A DNA stretch of 64,000 bases, from contig JALGQZ010000020.1 of the NCBI GenBank assembly GCA_023105745.1, positions 2,528,501 through 2,592,500 of the forward strand, written 5' to 3'. The stretch comes from Austropuccinia psidii (lineage: Eukaryota; Basidiomycota; Pucciniomycetes; Pucciniales; Sphaerophragmiaceae). Made by a program: the position numbers and the translations under genes. Position 1 is the first letter of the stretch; each line of letters starts with the position of its first letter. Below are positions 24,484 to 35,343 of the stretch, piece after piece. The notes beneath the pieces are model-generated. The model was not told the DNA's origin and made no database searches. It saw only the letters and a program-made list of their open reading frames with translations.

Positions 24484-25395
24484 TGTCTGACAACGTGGTA
24501 AGACAAGAAAACATTGAAACAGCCTCAACAGTAACCAGCATTATCCCTGCCAGTACTGTTAATTCTGATCATAATAGCACTGTTATTGTGACTCAAAATA
24601 ACCAGCCTGAACCAATATCTTCTGAATTAATTAACTTGGACATAAGTAATACCCTTCAGAAAGCTAAAAATTTGGCCAATAGTAAGTTTTTGACGTAAAA
24701 ATACTATTTTAAACCTTTTTTAACCATAATTATGCCTTCAACCAGGTCAGGAGCCAGCTACAACCCCTCAAGCAGCTCCCAAAAAGGTAATAGACGTGAT
24801 TATGGCAGAAGCCAACCAGGTACAGAAGGAAAAGGGTCAGTTGATGACTTCCAAACAACTAAATTGGGTCATTCTGAAGCTGATAATACTATTTTACCTT
24901 CAAAAAGAGCTGACACCGCCACAACAAGCCTCTGTGGACATATACAAAGCCAGCCACAGTGCATACAACAATGCACTTCAATTCAAGGAGTACCAGATCC
25001 TTGCAGACCTGTGGAAGAATTGCATGAATTCTTACCTGACAGTAAGAAAATTCTTGGGCCATCCCAACACTTGCAAATTGCTCAATGGATGGCATCCATT
25101 GATGGAGAAGAAAAACATGATGCTTTTGACACTAGAATGGAGGAAAAACAACCCTCCACCACCCAAACCAGTGCCAAAAACAGCCCCAGTGGCCAGCAGC
25201 AGCAATTCCAACGTGAAAAAGCAGCCACAAGCTCCAAACAAGGGCAAAGGGAAGGCACCAGCCCCAAAACCTTACAGCCAGGGCTACAGAATCCCAAAGA
25301 TTCAGCAGGATGCCATGGAAAATGTATTTCAGATGGCCAGAACCATGATGGAATTACAGAAGAAGGAGGAAGCCAGATTAAGGTTCCAGAAATGA
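24484..25395 (+). CDS. Element C ORF0 (spliced gag N-part), intact
   Basis: Exon 1 is 24484-24681, opening with TG immediately after a 3' splice site (TTTTAG). The phase-1 intron 24682-24745 (GTAAGT...CCAG) joins to exon 2, which runs to the TGA at 25393-25395. If the upstream exon supplies an A, the junction makes the start codon and the protein has about 282 residues. It is rich in P, K and Q and ends with the conserved block YRIPKIQQDAMENVFQMAR. Intron position and phase match elements B and D. The heptamer CCCAAAA at 25263-25269 is in ORF0 phase, and the -1 frame leads into gag. Its role is probably a structural part of the particle; no known domain recognised. Confidence 0.6.
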
Positions 25396-26183
25396 TTTCT
25401 GACATATTTGATTCCATCCCAGAGTTGTATAATGCTATAAATGACGTGAAAAAACATCTTTCTGATAAAAATGACACCATTTGTAACAACATTAAAACAA
25501 ACAACCTGAGTCTGTGCCAAATTAATGAAACACTTATGTGTTTTGAAAAAGTTTTGAGAACAATTAAAAATTCCAATAATGATAATTCTTCTAACAATAA
25601 AATAAATGAACAATCTGCCATTATTAAAGAATTAACAGATAAATATTCTAAATTCAATATTGATGACATAATTGAAACAAGAATTAAACAAGCCATAAAT
25701 ATTATCAAAACAGATAACAAGAAAGTCCTTGATGACATTTCAAATTCATTTACTGAAGTAAAGACTTATACCATTGCCTTGAAAAAGTGTTTTGATGCTT
25801 CACAAGAAGAAGTATCAAAATTATCAATGAAATTGAATCAAGTCACTGCTGATAATACAAGACAGACAGAGCTATGGCAAGAACTGACACATAAGGAAGA
25901 CATGTATAAAATTGAAGTAATAAATTTAATACAAAGCTTCCAACATGAATACAGAAATTCCCAAAGGTGTAGCAACAGTAAAATGAATGACATTGAACAA
26001 ATACTGAACACCTTACCAAGAATGTCTACACCTCTAAATCAAAATGAGGGCACAAGAATTCCAAATCCACAAGTATTGGATCCTGATAATTCACAACTAA
26101 AAAATGAATTATCCACTTCTTTTCATAACTTGGAACCATCAATGGGCCAAGCACTCTTGAAAGAAGTTCCAAAACTTAAATAA
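24732..26183 (+). CDS. Element C gag, coiled-coil part (-1 frame)
   Basis: Open frame overlapping ORF0 at -1 and continuing past its stop. Beyond 25395 it encodes a long, mostly helical, N/K/E-rich region like the coiled-coil region of the element B gag. It ends at a stop (26181-26183) just at the start of the gag domain: L-K-stop-W-P, where element B has L-K-E-W-P. The ATG at 24732 lies in the ORF0 intron, so translation probably enters this frame by frameshift rather than at that codon. Confidence 0.6.
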   Translation: MPSTRSGASYNPSSSSQKGNRRDYGRSQPGTEGKGSVDDFQTTKLGHSEADNTILPSKRADTATTSLCGHIQSQPQCIQQCTSIQGVPDPCRPVEELHEFLPDSKKILGPSQHLQIAQWMASIDGEEKHDAFDTRMEEKQPSTTQTSAKNSPSGQQQQFQREKAATSSKQGQREGTSPKTLQPGLQNPKDSAGCHGKCISDGQNHDGITEEGGSQIKVPEMISDIFDSIPELYNAINDVKKHLSDKNDTICNNIKTNNLSLCQINETLMCFEKVLRTIKNSNNDNSSNNKINEQSAIIKELTDKYSKFNIDDIIETRIKQAINIIKTDNKKVLDDISNSFTEVKTYTIALKKCFDASQEEVSKLSMKLNQVTADNTRQTELWQELTHKEDMYKIEVINLIQSFQHEYRNSQRCSNSKMNDIEQILNTLPRMSTPLNQNEGTRIPNPQVLDPDNSQLKNELSTSFHNLEPSMGQALLKEVPKLK

Positions 26184-27076
26184 TGGCCTCACTTCAGTGG
26201 TGAGGAGAGTATGACCATATGGAATTCATTAGAGGTATTGAAATGATCGAAGAGGATTTTGAATTACCAGACAGATTGGTAACAGCCAGGTTTAACACCT
26301 TGTTTACCAGATCAGCTCACAGATGGTACATCAAAATAAGACAAGCACATGGACACCAGAGTTGGACTTGGTGGAAAACCCAAATCATCAACAAATGGGC
26401 AAATGATTCTTGGAGGTTTAAAGTTGAAACAGCCTTTGAATCTGCCAAATTTAATGCTGATAAAGACAAAGCTTTACCATGGTTTTGCCAACAAAAGGAC
26501 AGATTAACAGCATTATATCCTGACATGTCATAATTTATGATCCATAGAAAAATTCTAAGACAATGTGGAGGTGACTTAGAGCATGCTGTCAAGAGCAGGA
26601 CTACTGAACAATCTTCAGCAGAGGATATTATCAATATATTAGAAGAAGTAACCACCAGAACAAAAATTGGTTTTAGTAGGGTGAATCTTGAATCAAGGTT
26701 TAATACACCTTGGAAAGATTCTGTGGACAAAAACCCCAAAGAAAATTCTAACAATGTTGGGTATAGATCTGCAAATACAGTCAAAAAGTGCCATATTTGC
26801 CAAAGCACCACCCATTTAGCTAATACATGTCCAAAAAGGGGAAAGATCAATGAAATTAATATTGGAAAGGGACCTGATTTTGAAAAAGATGACATAATTG
26901 AAGACAATTCAGATGATAAATCATCCATATTTTCTGAATCTTCAAAAGATATAGAAAATATCAATGCCACTTTTGACATCATGGAATCTTATTCCCACTT
27001 GCCACAATTGAGCAATAGTCAACTTGATTTATCAAAAGCTCAAGGGGCTAAACTTATGAAAACCAAATCCCAATAG
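26184..27076 (+). pseudogene. Element C gag domain and zinc knuckle, broken
   Basis: Continuation of gag with at least one frame change near 26200 and a stop at about 26531. The gag fold segment (26219-26533, HRWYIKIRQAHGHQSWTWW) and the CX2CX4HX4C knuckle CHICQSTTHLANTC (about 26790-26830) are intact. An acidic linker follows. At about 27064 the sequence jumps to an integrase fragment. Confidence 0.75.
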
Positions 27077-27640
27077 AAGGAATAAGTGTTACAGACTTGA
27101 ACACCACCTTCTTTGAAGAGGTCAGAAATAGTTACATTCAAGATAACAATTGTAGCATCTTATACCAATTAGTGAACAAAGACTGTAAATACAGCTCTCT
27201 AATACATGCCTTGGATGAAGTATGGAAAGGATCATATGATAAAGGAAGGTTTCACCTACTTGATGGTATAAAATTCAACAGTACAAGTAACCCAATGAAA
27301 GCATTAGGAATCTTTGGGAATCACAGCTGAATTGGTTGTTATGGAAAATTGCTCTAGTACCCATTTTTATTGGGAAATAACAATTTAATGATGCATGGGA
27401 TAGATTTACATAATAACAAAAACAGATACTTTCCTATTGAAACAGCTGGTACTAATAAAATTACCAAAGTTCTTGAAGAAAGGAAATCAATAACCAAGAA
27501 AGCAAGGGAATACCTTGTTAGATACAGTGACCCAACTTGTGAAGATGAATGATTAGATATACCAGAAGCTACCAAACTCCTCAGAAGATTCAGACACACT
27601 AGAAACACCAATATTACAAAGTAATATTCTTTTTTAGGGG
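27077..27640 (+). pseudogene. Element C scrambled pol: integrase N-part, protease, chromodomain
   Basis: Three pol fragments in the wrong order. 27077-27270 matches the region before the integrase zinc domain of element B (about 8540-8735). 27271-27445 matches the protease region of B (about 6720-6930: the KFSSAS...MKPLGI and [13 protein letters not shown] blocks). 27446-27615 matches the chromodomain-like tail. RT and RNase H are absent. Short shared words at the joins suggest template switching during reverse transcription. Confidence 0.75.
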
Positions 27641-27647
27641 GAGGGAA

Positions 27648-29483
27648 TGTGAGCCTTAGAGGTAATTTCATGTACCCAAAAGACCACAAATACAAAAATT
27701 AGTATATAAATATAAATAAAATAAATTTATTTATATTATTAAAATAAAAATTAAAATATAAATATAAAATTATATTCAAAATAAAAAAACTTAATTAAAA
27801 TTTAAAATTAAAATTACATTAAATTTTGTAATTATAAAATTAGATTTATACTTAAAAAAAATAAGTAAAAATGAATTTTTAACAAAACTGTAAAAAAATA
27901 AATAAATTTGGAAAAAAGTTAAATAAAAATTATTATAACTTTTTATCCAATAAATAAACATATAAAAATTATTTCACCATTGGATTCCTCATAAAAAATC
28001 AGGTGGGGTCACCTCTGAGTGAAATTCTTGTAACTCAACTCTAAATAAGCTTAAATTAAGTTTTTAGTATTTTCAATACAAAAGTTGAAAATCCTCAAAA
28101 CCTTAATTTAATTCACACCACATGTGGTGTTAACCATCAAATTTTGTGTTAAAATTGAGGTGTTGTGTTTAGTTTAGAAGTTATGAGGAATTGAAGTATT
28201 TTCAATTGAATTCAATTGAAATGTCAAAATGTGCGCGTGTATTACATAAGTGAACTTTAATTTACATATGAGGTATCAATTATTACAGATGTGTAATTAA
28301 AAACTCAATCGAATTACATATGTAAATTATAATTGTATTACATGATGAGGAATTAAAGAAAAAATAAATTGGAAAGATTAATTCTGGGGGGGAAAAGACA
28401 CTCTAGCTCTAAGGGGGAGCTAGACCCCCAAAATTCTTGCTGACTGGTGTGGGATGTCAAAATCAATGCAAAAGCTCATTACTTTTGGCCTGGAATTGGG
28501 TCACAGGGTCTGTGACTCAATTGATGATGAGGTTTTGATACCAACCAGGGTAGTTTTAACTGCTTCCAAGAGGGTAAAACTACCCTTAAGTTAAAACAAT
28601 GTTAGTAGAAACAGTTTTAACTGGTTTCTAAGCCTCTTACACACATTCTGATGTGTTTTGAAGGCTCTAGACCAGGTATTGCTATATTAATGGCTGATCT
28701 AAGGGTCTAAAATGGCTAAAAATAGCAAAAATTGGCTTAAACCAGCCCTTTTTTGGCCTAAACCAGGGTTCAATGATGCCATAATTGGCTGTTCTGTTGT
28801 CAGACTGTTTTTCAAGACTTAAAAGAGTAAATTTTACTTTTGGAGTAAGAAAACTGATGGTTATAAAAGAATGTCTTCTTTGCTCCACTTTTCTCTTCAT
28901 GTTAGAATCTTTTCCTTTTATAATTAGCTTAAACACTGTTAAACCAATCAATAAAAAATTCCAACCACCCTTTTTATATCATTTCAAACCTTTTAACCAC
29001 ATTAAAAAATCATTATAATCATTGTTTGTAACTCTTATAATCATTTTACCCCTTGAACCACCCCAAAAGTGAATTAAAGCATCCTTCATCACTGTTAACT
29101 TTGTCACTTTGTTTCCAAATTCACTCTGGTCACTTTTGGGTGTGTTTTCTCTTTAAATATATTTTTAAATACTTTTTTCTTTAATTATTTACTTGCAGTT
29201 CTTTTCTCAATTAATTCCAATTGAAATTGCTCTTGAAGAAATTTCTTTTGTAGCCTTAAATATCTCTTGTAGAGTATTTTTGGATAAATCTTTATTGTTG
29301 GTAAAACAAAAAAATTTTATTATACTATTTTCTTATACTTAAAAAGTTAAAAACAATAAAATTGGTGTGTTTTCTCTTAAAAATACTATTTCTTACTATT
29401 TTTAAATAATTTTACCTTATACAAATTTTGAGGACAGGAAAAGTACTTGATATTTTATCAAATTTTCATATCCACACCTTACA
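27648..29483 (+). repeat. Element C 3' LTR (L3), recombinant
   Basis: 1836 bp. Up to about 28254 it follows L2 (for example GAATTCAATTGAAATGTC). From about 28259 it follows solo LTR L1 (for example TTACAGATGTGTAATTAAAAACTC and GACACTCTAGCTC). It is followed by GTCAG, the right flank of L1, rather than by element C's own flank. Confidence 0.92.
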
Positions 29484-29815
29484 GTCAGTGACTATCAAAA
29501 TAATAGAATAATTATAATTTATTATAATTATTAATAATTTTTTTATTATTAAATTATTTAATAATAATTAAATTTCTTTTTTTTCATATATAATTATTTC
29601 AATAATTATACAAATTTGTGGTTATAATATTTAATTATATTATATTTTCTACTAAGGAAAGTCATAATACTCTTGATATTTGTTACTATTATCAAGAGTT
29701 TCATAGACAAACCTTACACTCATTATCTTGTTGTGCTTGACAATGTTTGGCTTGCTGCAATCTATGTGCTTCTGCATTGACCCAATCATTTTTGCTTCTT
29801 TTTCTGTCTGCTATT
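29484..29815. repeat. Duplicated flank S, copy 2
   Basis: Second copy of 22099-22429. After CTATT the sequence continues TGAATTTACTC, the likely undisturbed continuation of the site into which element C first inserted. Confidence 0.9.
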
Positions 29816-30042
29816 TGAATTTACTCTAATTTCTGGAAATTCAAGCATCCTTCTTCATGGGTCTTCCTTTTTTGTTTTTGAGCTGAGAGGCTTGACTTGG
29901 AGTATCATCAACAGTTGCTTCAGTTTGAATTGGAGCCCCTTCAGGTGATTCTTCTGGTACACTCTTAGTGTAATCTCCAAGAACTCTATGAATATGTTTT
30001 TATGATGAGAATTATGTTTCAGGTCTTGTGTTAGCCATATTT
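29718..30042 (-). pseudogene. N-terminal fragment of an unknown ORF
   Basis: On the minus strand, from an ATG at about 30042, the translation gives a short basic peptide, then an acidic and threonine/proline-rich stretch (SVPEESPEGAP) and an AT-hook-like KNKKGRPMKK, with several stops. The element A LTR end lies at its left edge. It looks like the start of another transposon protein; I do not recognise the family. Confidence 0.35.
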
Positions 30043-31225
30043 CAGAAATGAATTGGAAAAAAAAGAATTATCATAAATAAAAAAAAAAATAACCAAACCC
30101 TGGTGAAGGAGCTTTGAAATTAATCTTGAGTTTGTTTTGATATAAAAATAAATTTAAAAATCAATTCAAAATTAATTTGTAAATTATTTCATAACCCAAT
30201 CATAAACTGGGCCTAATTAATTAAGTAATTATTTTTATTTTTTTCAATATCTTGATGATAAATAATAGTGTTAGCAATTTTGAAATTGTTTTTTTATTAT
30301 GATGTTAAATTAAAAAAATGATTTAATCATTAATTAAATTATCACTTTATTTTATTTCGAAAAAAAAACTCTGTCCCTTGTGATCTAGAATCTCAAAGCT
30401 TAAACAGAATCTTAAGTTTACTTTATTTATACAGAGTAATGATTCTTAATCTCAATTAAATTAAAACATTTTTTCTTAGTTTGGTTAAAATAGTTGTTAT
30501 TTTAATCATATTCTCTACCAAATGTTATTTTTCTTTACTGTTTAAGCTTAGGTATTGTCTAATTTATTGTATATCTTCTCAAACATGACAATAATCCAAA
30601 ACCTCTGAAAGATCTTTCAGCTTTGGGCTTGCATAGGATGGCATTTTGTGACTTAGACAAATAAAATATCAGGATTCCCAAAAATATTTTAAAATCGTCT
30701 AAAACCCAGTCAGGTAGGACTGATTACTGAAAGAATTCACAACACTAAAAAGCTTGGCGTCTACAAAATTGGAGGGCGCCAATGTAAATCAAAGTAGACT
30801 ATGGTGGCTGCAGGCCCCTGCTGTAAAATATGGAAGCATCTACAGTACCCCAAGAGTGAGTATTATGATTTTATTCCAAATATATGCTTGATGCTAAGTC
30901 AGCTGTGACTTCAATAGCCATATTTTTAAGAGGGTTCACATATAGGAACTCATGTACAGTACATGCAAAAGAAATAATTGGACAACTTTGGCAAATGAAA
31001 TCGACATTAATGCTGGATCGATTCGGTAAAAATGAATTCCGCTGAATATTTTGTTTCGCGATGTCTTTTACTGTGGCGACTATGGACAGCACAACGATAT
31101 CATGACTTTGGGTACGCAAACCTTTAGTGGCATGATCATAATTTATTCATGAGCACATCGCCAGCCTGTTGCAAAAACAGTATCTTCTAATTAACGACTA
31201 TAATCAAGCACAACTTTCTTTGGTT
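30043..31225. other. Intergenic stretch, nothing firm
   Basis: AT-rich up to about 30740, then higher GC up to the carrier gene. A minus-strand open frame at 30871-31119 (82 codons) has no recognisable domain and may just be the carrier's 3' untranslated region. No RNA gene seen. Confidence 0.4.
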
Positions 31226-33012
31226 TCATAATTTTCCGAGGAAGTCGAATACAAATTCAAATATACCCATTGTTATCCCTGAGCCTACAAAGCTACTAAG
31301 CAGTGTAGGCTTCAAACCTTTAAAAAAACCCATTAGCCCACCCATTTGAAGTGATAAATGAATGATCCTTTGCCTCTGTCGAATTAAATGAAAATGTGGC
31401 GCCTGGGGTTTTTTAAATGCATAAAGAATAGGAACAACGGTGCTGAAAAACCGATGAGGGCGAGTGCGCTGGATATGAGGCAAAACCGCATTTTTACCCT
31501 CGGTATAAATCTGGTGAATTGTTTCAGAGACGTATAAGGACGGGGAGAGCTTGGCTGAGTTCCTTGAACTTGTTGGGCTGGACTCCAAGCTACTCAGGGC
31601 TGTGGGCTTTGGCGACTGAGTGACAGAAGCTGGACAGGATGATATGACTTTGGTGACTTGTAGGCGAGTCTTGATCTGAATGGTAAATATATGGCAGTCA
31701 ATGACCAGGGAAGTCAGATATTTGTTAGTCAAGTGGTTTAAAAGACCGATTGTGAGCATGGAGCAAATACAAGTTCAACAGACAATATCAAGTGGGTAGG
31801 GTAATAGAGCTGAGATTACGCCAGACATACCACCAGCAAACATAAGCTGAAAAATTTCTGGAGCCGACTTTGATGAAGTGGAATAGGAATCATGTGAAGC
31901 AAAGCAATAAAAATCTTGCAGATTGCGCCGAATGAGAGCATCTTGTAGGGTTATATCATGACATTAACTAATAAACCTTTCTAAAGGATTTTGGCGGCTG
32001 CACAATCTGATAGGGTATCTTGACTTACAACTTGTGAAGAAAATTCCACTGCTGAGCGAATCTCGCAGCCCAGTCATGAGACCTCCGAGATAAAATCCAC
32101 GAAGGCCATCACGCTGGTAGATTTTTTTGGCGATAACAAATGAACCTGCTTTGGCACCGGTCAATTGATTGAAATGTTCAGCTTGAGCGCGACATTTAAT
32201 AACTTCGATCTAAGCCGACGATTTTATGAATAAATAAAACCCAGCTAAATGAAGACCAATTTTATGGGCTTGTAAACGTACTGGGGTCTGTAGCAGGGCA
32301 CAAACACCACCCGCAGTCGCACCAGAAGCAAACACATGATTCAGATTACTTGGGCGTTCGCGATCCTGATTAAAGATAGACCTTTGATACAGGGACGATA
32401 TGAATATGAAGTCAATGTCTTTGATATCCCGTTTGAAAAATAGGGTGAAGGAACAAGCCCGGATGCGGATAGGATGCAGGAGAAAGAGATGAACCCACAT
32501 GCATTTTCCATAAGTAGCAAAGAAAAACGAATCGATGAAAGCTAGTCCTAATATTGGAGCAGCCGCGCCAGCAAATAAGAACCGGTAACCTTCCTGACGC
32601 CATAGTACTTTGAGGTTGCTGAATGTGGAAGTGACGCTAGAGACTTTGTTTTGAATGGGCCAGTCCTTGGGACTGGCTGAAGTAACGCAAGAGAGCGTAT
32701 TAGGAGGAATGGAGTATTGGAGTGCCAGGTTGGCAAAAGCAGTGTGGCCATGATGAATGAAAGACGGGGAGTGTGAAAATGCGACTGGGATGAGGGTGCG
32801 ACGAGGATCAAGAGAAGAGCTGGAGCTAGTTTGAAGTCTGATTTTCAAGACATCGAGAGGATTGGAGACGATGATGCCAGCTGTTAGTGATCCAAGAGAA
32901 GAGTTCAGCAGTTCGCCGGGAGCTAATGACGAGATCGTTGACGATGATGATTCTTACCGACGCCACCAATCCAGCCGGCGATGAAATCCTTGGTCGTTTG
33001 GGACTCGGCCAT
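31226..33012 (-). CDS. Mitochondrial carrier family protein (SLC25-like), six exons
   Basis: Minus strand; exons 33012-32958, 32880-32499, 32381-32282, 32209-32029, 31941-31784 and 31675-31226. All introns are GT-AG and 72-117 nt long, and every phase fits, giving 441 residues. The start MAESQTTKDFIAGWIGG fits the family. All three carrier signatures PX[DE]XX[KR]X[RK] are present: PLDVLKIR (26-33), PIEVIKCR (179-186) and PLDIIKTR (289-296). Two of them, the second and third, are assembled exactly across splice junctions, which supports the model. The C-terminus GFFKGLKPTLLSSFVGSG is typical. It should transport a metabolite across the inner mitochondrial membrane; substrate unassigned. It is longer than the usual 300 residues, so exon 6 may hide another intron. 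Confidence 0.85.
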
Positions 33013-33191
33013 CCATCAACTGGGTTGGACGCAAGACTAACGGGAGAGCTAAAGAGGAAGTTCTCGGAGTGAGTTGGACGAAGAAAATTCGATGTGAGGG
33101 GTCGAGGTCATTGGTGGGATGGATGAAGCCATCATCGCCGATCGATGATCATTCCTGGGATTGGAGCAGGCTTGGAAGGATCAGGAGGACC

Positions 33192-33511
33192 TCATCCATC
33201 GATGATACGGCCTTCTAGAACATTCTGAAGAAAATCTAGATGTCCATCAGATTCCATGCCAAGACTAAGGAATAGTGCTTCATCCCACAAGGTATTGACA
33301 CATTTGATTGGCTCAGGGTCAGGAGCAGGTTCCAAGCATGCCTGATGGCCAATCAAGTTGATAGAAGTCTGGTAATGGTTTGAATCCAGCAGCTAAGAAT
33401 ACAATAACCACCATAGAAGAGTGAACTTAAAATTGCAAAGGATTATTACAAATCAGCTAAGGCTAAGTCACCAAAGAGGATATCAAAAGATGAACCAGCC
33501 AAAGAATCTCC
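33192..33511 (-). pseudogene. Two terminal exons of an unknown host gene
   Basis: Minus strand. Exon 33392-33192 follows an acceptor (TATTCTTAG), encodes 66 residues including DPEPIKCVNTLWDEALFLSL and ends in TGA. A possible preceding exon, 33511-33450 (acceptor AAATTCAG, donor GTAATA), reads GDSLAGSSFDILFGDLALAD, but its end phase does not match, so an exon boundary or an indel is wrong. It lies 180 bp upstream of the carrier on the same strand. Further 5' exons are not seen, and repeat DNA begins by about 33640. Family not recognised. Confidence 0.4.
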
Positions 33512-33639
33512 CTGAATTTGAAATTTTCTGTGTGCTTGTTTTCACTTGTTTTTATCAAATGTCTCAATAAGTTGGTGATCAGCCAAATCTTCACCAATGA
33601 TCATTTCCAATTCCATCAAAAAAAGGCAGACCTTGGGGG

Positions 33640-33800
33640 CAGGGAGCCATGGGTGTACTCTTGTGTGGCATGTGGTGTGGTTGGCAGGCCCTTTTTTAGG
33701 GGGGACGCCAATGGCATGGTGTGGTATTCCATACCTTTTCTGCAAGGTTCAAGTCCACTTTGATACAATAATAATATTGATAGATAGTAATAATTTGTAT
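33640..33800 (+). repeat. Candidate tRNA-related SINE
   Basis: Contains TGGCATGGTGTGG, close to a pol III A box (about 33713), and GGTTCAAGTCC, a very good B box (about 33748), 35 bp apart. It is followed by an AT-rich tail that grades into the 10-bp repeat at 33801. The 18-mer TGTGGTATTCCATACCTT between the boxes recurs at about 35776, followed by a weaker B box (GTTTCAAGT), suggesting a second decayed copy. No full tRNA fold is present. Confidence 0.4.
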
Positions 33801-33966
33801 AAAATAATATAAAATAATATAAAATAATATAAAATAATATAAAATAATATAAAATAATATAAAATAATATAAAATAATATAAAATAATATAAAATAATAT
33901 AAAATAATATAAAATAATATAAAATAATATAAAATAATATAAAAAAAATATAAAATAATATAAAAT
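33801..33966. repeat. 10-bp minisatellite (AAAATAATAT)n, left part
   Basis: Fourteen perfect tandem copies of AAAATAATAT (33801-33940), then slightly altered units up to the element D boundary. Related, more degenerate units continue beyond element D at 45497-45720, so one array was split by the insertion. Confidence 0.92.
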
Positions 33967-35343
33967 TGTCAGCCTGTGACTCAAAACCAGAGCACAAGCA
34001 TGACAGCCAAATACCATAAACCAATGGTATAGCCAAGATACCACCAAAACATGGAGCTGAGCCAAATCTGCTCAAAAGGCATCAAAAGAAAGAGGAAACT
34101 CACCCCTTTCCAAATATACAAGTCACATCATCATAGGACAAAGAATAACAAAGTTATTCCTGCTCAAAGTTGTTGCTGAGCATAAACCTTAATTTTCACC
34201 TCTCATCTGAAATACAGAGTAAGACGCCTAACCCCATCAAATGGGTATTCAAAATGAAGCTCTAAGCCAGGGCTATCCAATGGTACCAACCAAACTGAGA
34301 TAGCACCAGTAGTACAGAAGTTATGGTCAAATTCAGGCCAAATAAGGGTGAATAAAATATTCACCTCTCATCTAACTTCTACAGTTTTAGTGTGAGATAC
34401 TTAAAGTGGGGTCTTCTTAGAAAGAGCACAATCAGGGCTATCTGATGGTGCCATCCATTTCCCCATATCTCACCTAGAACAAAAGTTATGAGGCAAACAA
34501 GCCCAATAAAGCTTCTTGCCTAAAACACACATATGTACAAAAATCTTGTACATGGGATACCTTTGCCATAGTTAATGATAACCATACCAAATAAGGTACC
34601 ATTGTGTAGATAACATACAGGGCTACACACTGAACCAATTTTGAGGTTGATATCTCAAGAACTGACAAAGTTATGGCTGTTTTAAAGTCAAAATCCCACA
34701 GTTTGGCCAATACAGCCTTACCATGGGATAATATCCCATAACCATGATTATGAGGTGTCAAACTGACAAAGAAGCTTGTTTTTACTTCAATACCTCATAT
34801 TTCATTCAATACTGGGGTCCCATACCAGTTCTGTACAGAATTCAATGCATCTTACACATCAGAAGCAAGCTGTGTGGTCCCCAGATGAAAATTTCCACCC
34901 TGTATTGGTGAAAACTGCCCAGATGTGGTTTCAAAGCCACAACTGAGCCCAATACAGGCTATACAAGCCTGTCTTAGAGAGTGAAAATCTTCACTTCCTC
35001 TACATGGAAAGGTCTAGCAGCCTTTCCACCCCATTTCAGGATAAAAAGGGGCCTTTTCAATGCCAGAAAAGATTTCCTCATCCTGATCTTGAATTCCTAC
35101 GCAGGTATACTTCCAATTTTAAGTATTGTAGACTTTATTATTGTAATACAACAGGTAAAGCTGCACCCAGGGTTTTCAATAGCGCTAACCACCACTATTC
35201 TTCAATAGTAAAACCCTTTTATTTTAATAATAAACCATTATTATAGTTTAGAGCCATTATTTTTAATATTTATAACCATTTCACAGTCATATTTAAAGTT
35301 ATAATTAGCCCACTTACAGCTTCATCATAGACTCATCCTGACA
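33967..35343 (+). repeat. Element D 5' LTR
   Basis: 1377 bp; direct repeat of 44063-45496. A GATAAAAAGGGGCC block near 35039 could be the core promoter. Confidence 0.92.

Larger units (their letters stand above)
22430..29483 (+). mobile_element. Element C: Ty3/gypsy element with collapsed pol
   Basis: LTRs at 22430-24257 (L2) and 27648-29483 (L3), with a TGGGGGCC block after L2 and a G-rich polypurine tract (TTTTTTAGGGGGAGGGAA) before L3. The flanks do not match (CTATT left, GTCAG right), unlike a simple insertion; unequal recombination explains this. Gag is nearly complete, but RT, RNase H and the integrase core are missing, so the element is non-autonomous. Confidence 0.9.

Noticed and set aside
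30871..31119. 82-codon ORF next to the carrier gene
   Set aside because: No domain, no convincing splice sites, and it fits the carrier's 3' untranslated region.
33640..33770. A functional tRNA gene
   Set aside because: The pol III boxes are good, but no complete cloverleaf or acceptor stem could be formed.
33616..34075. Open frames translating to repeating ILFYIILYYF on the minus strand
   Set aside because: They are the 10-bp minisatellite read in frame (three units give 10 codons). No coding evidence.
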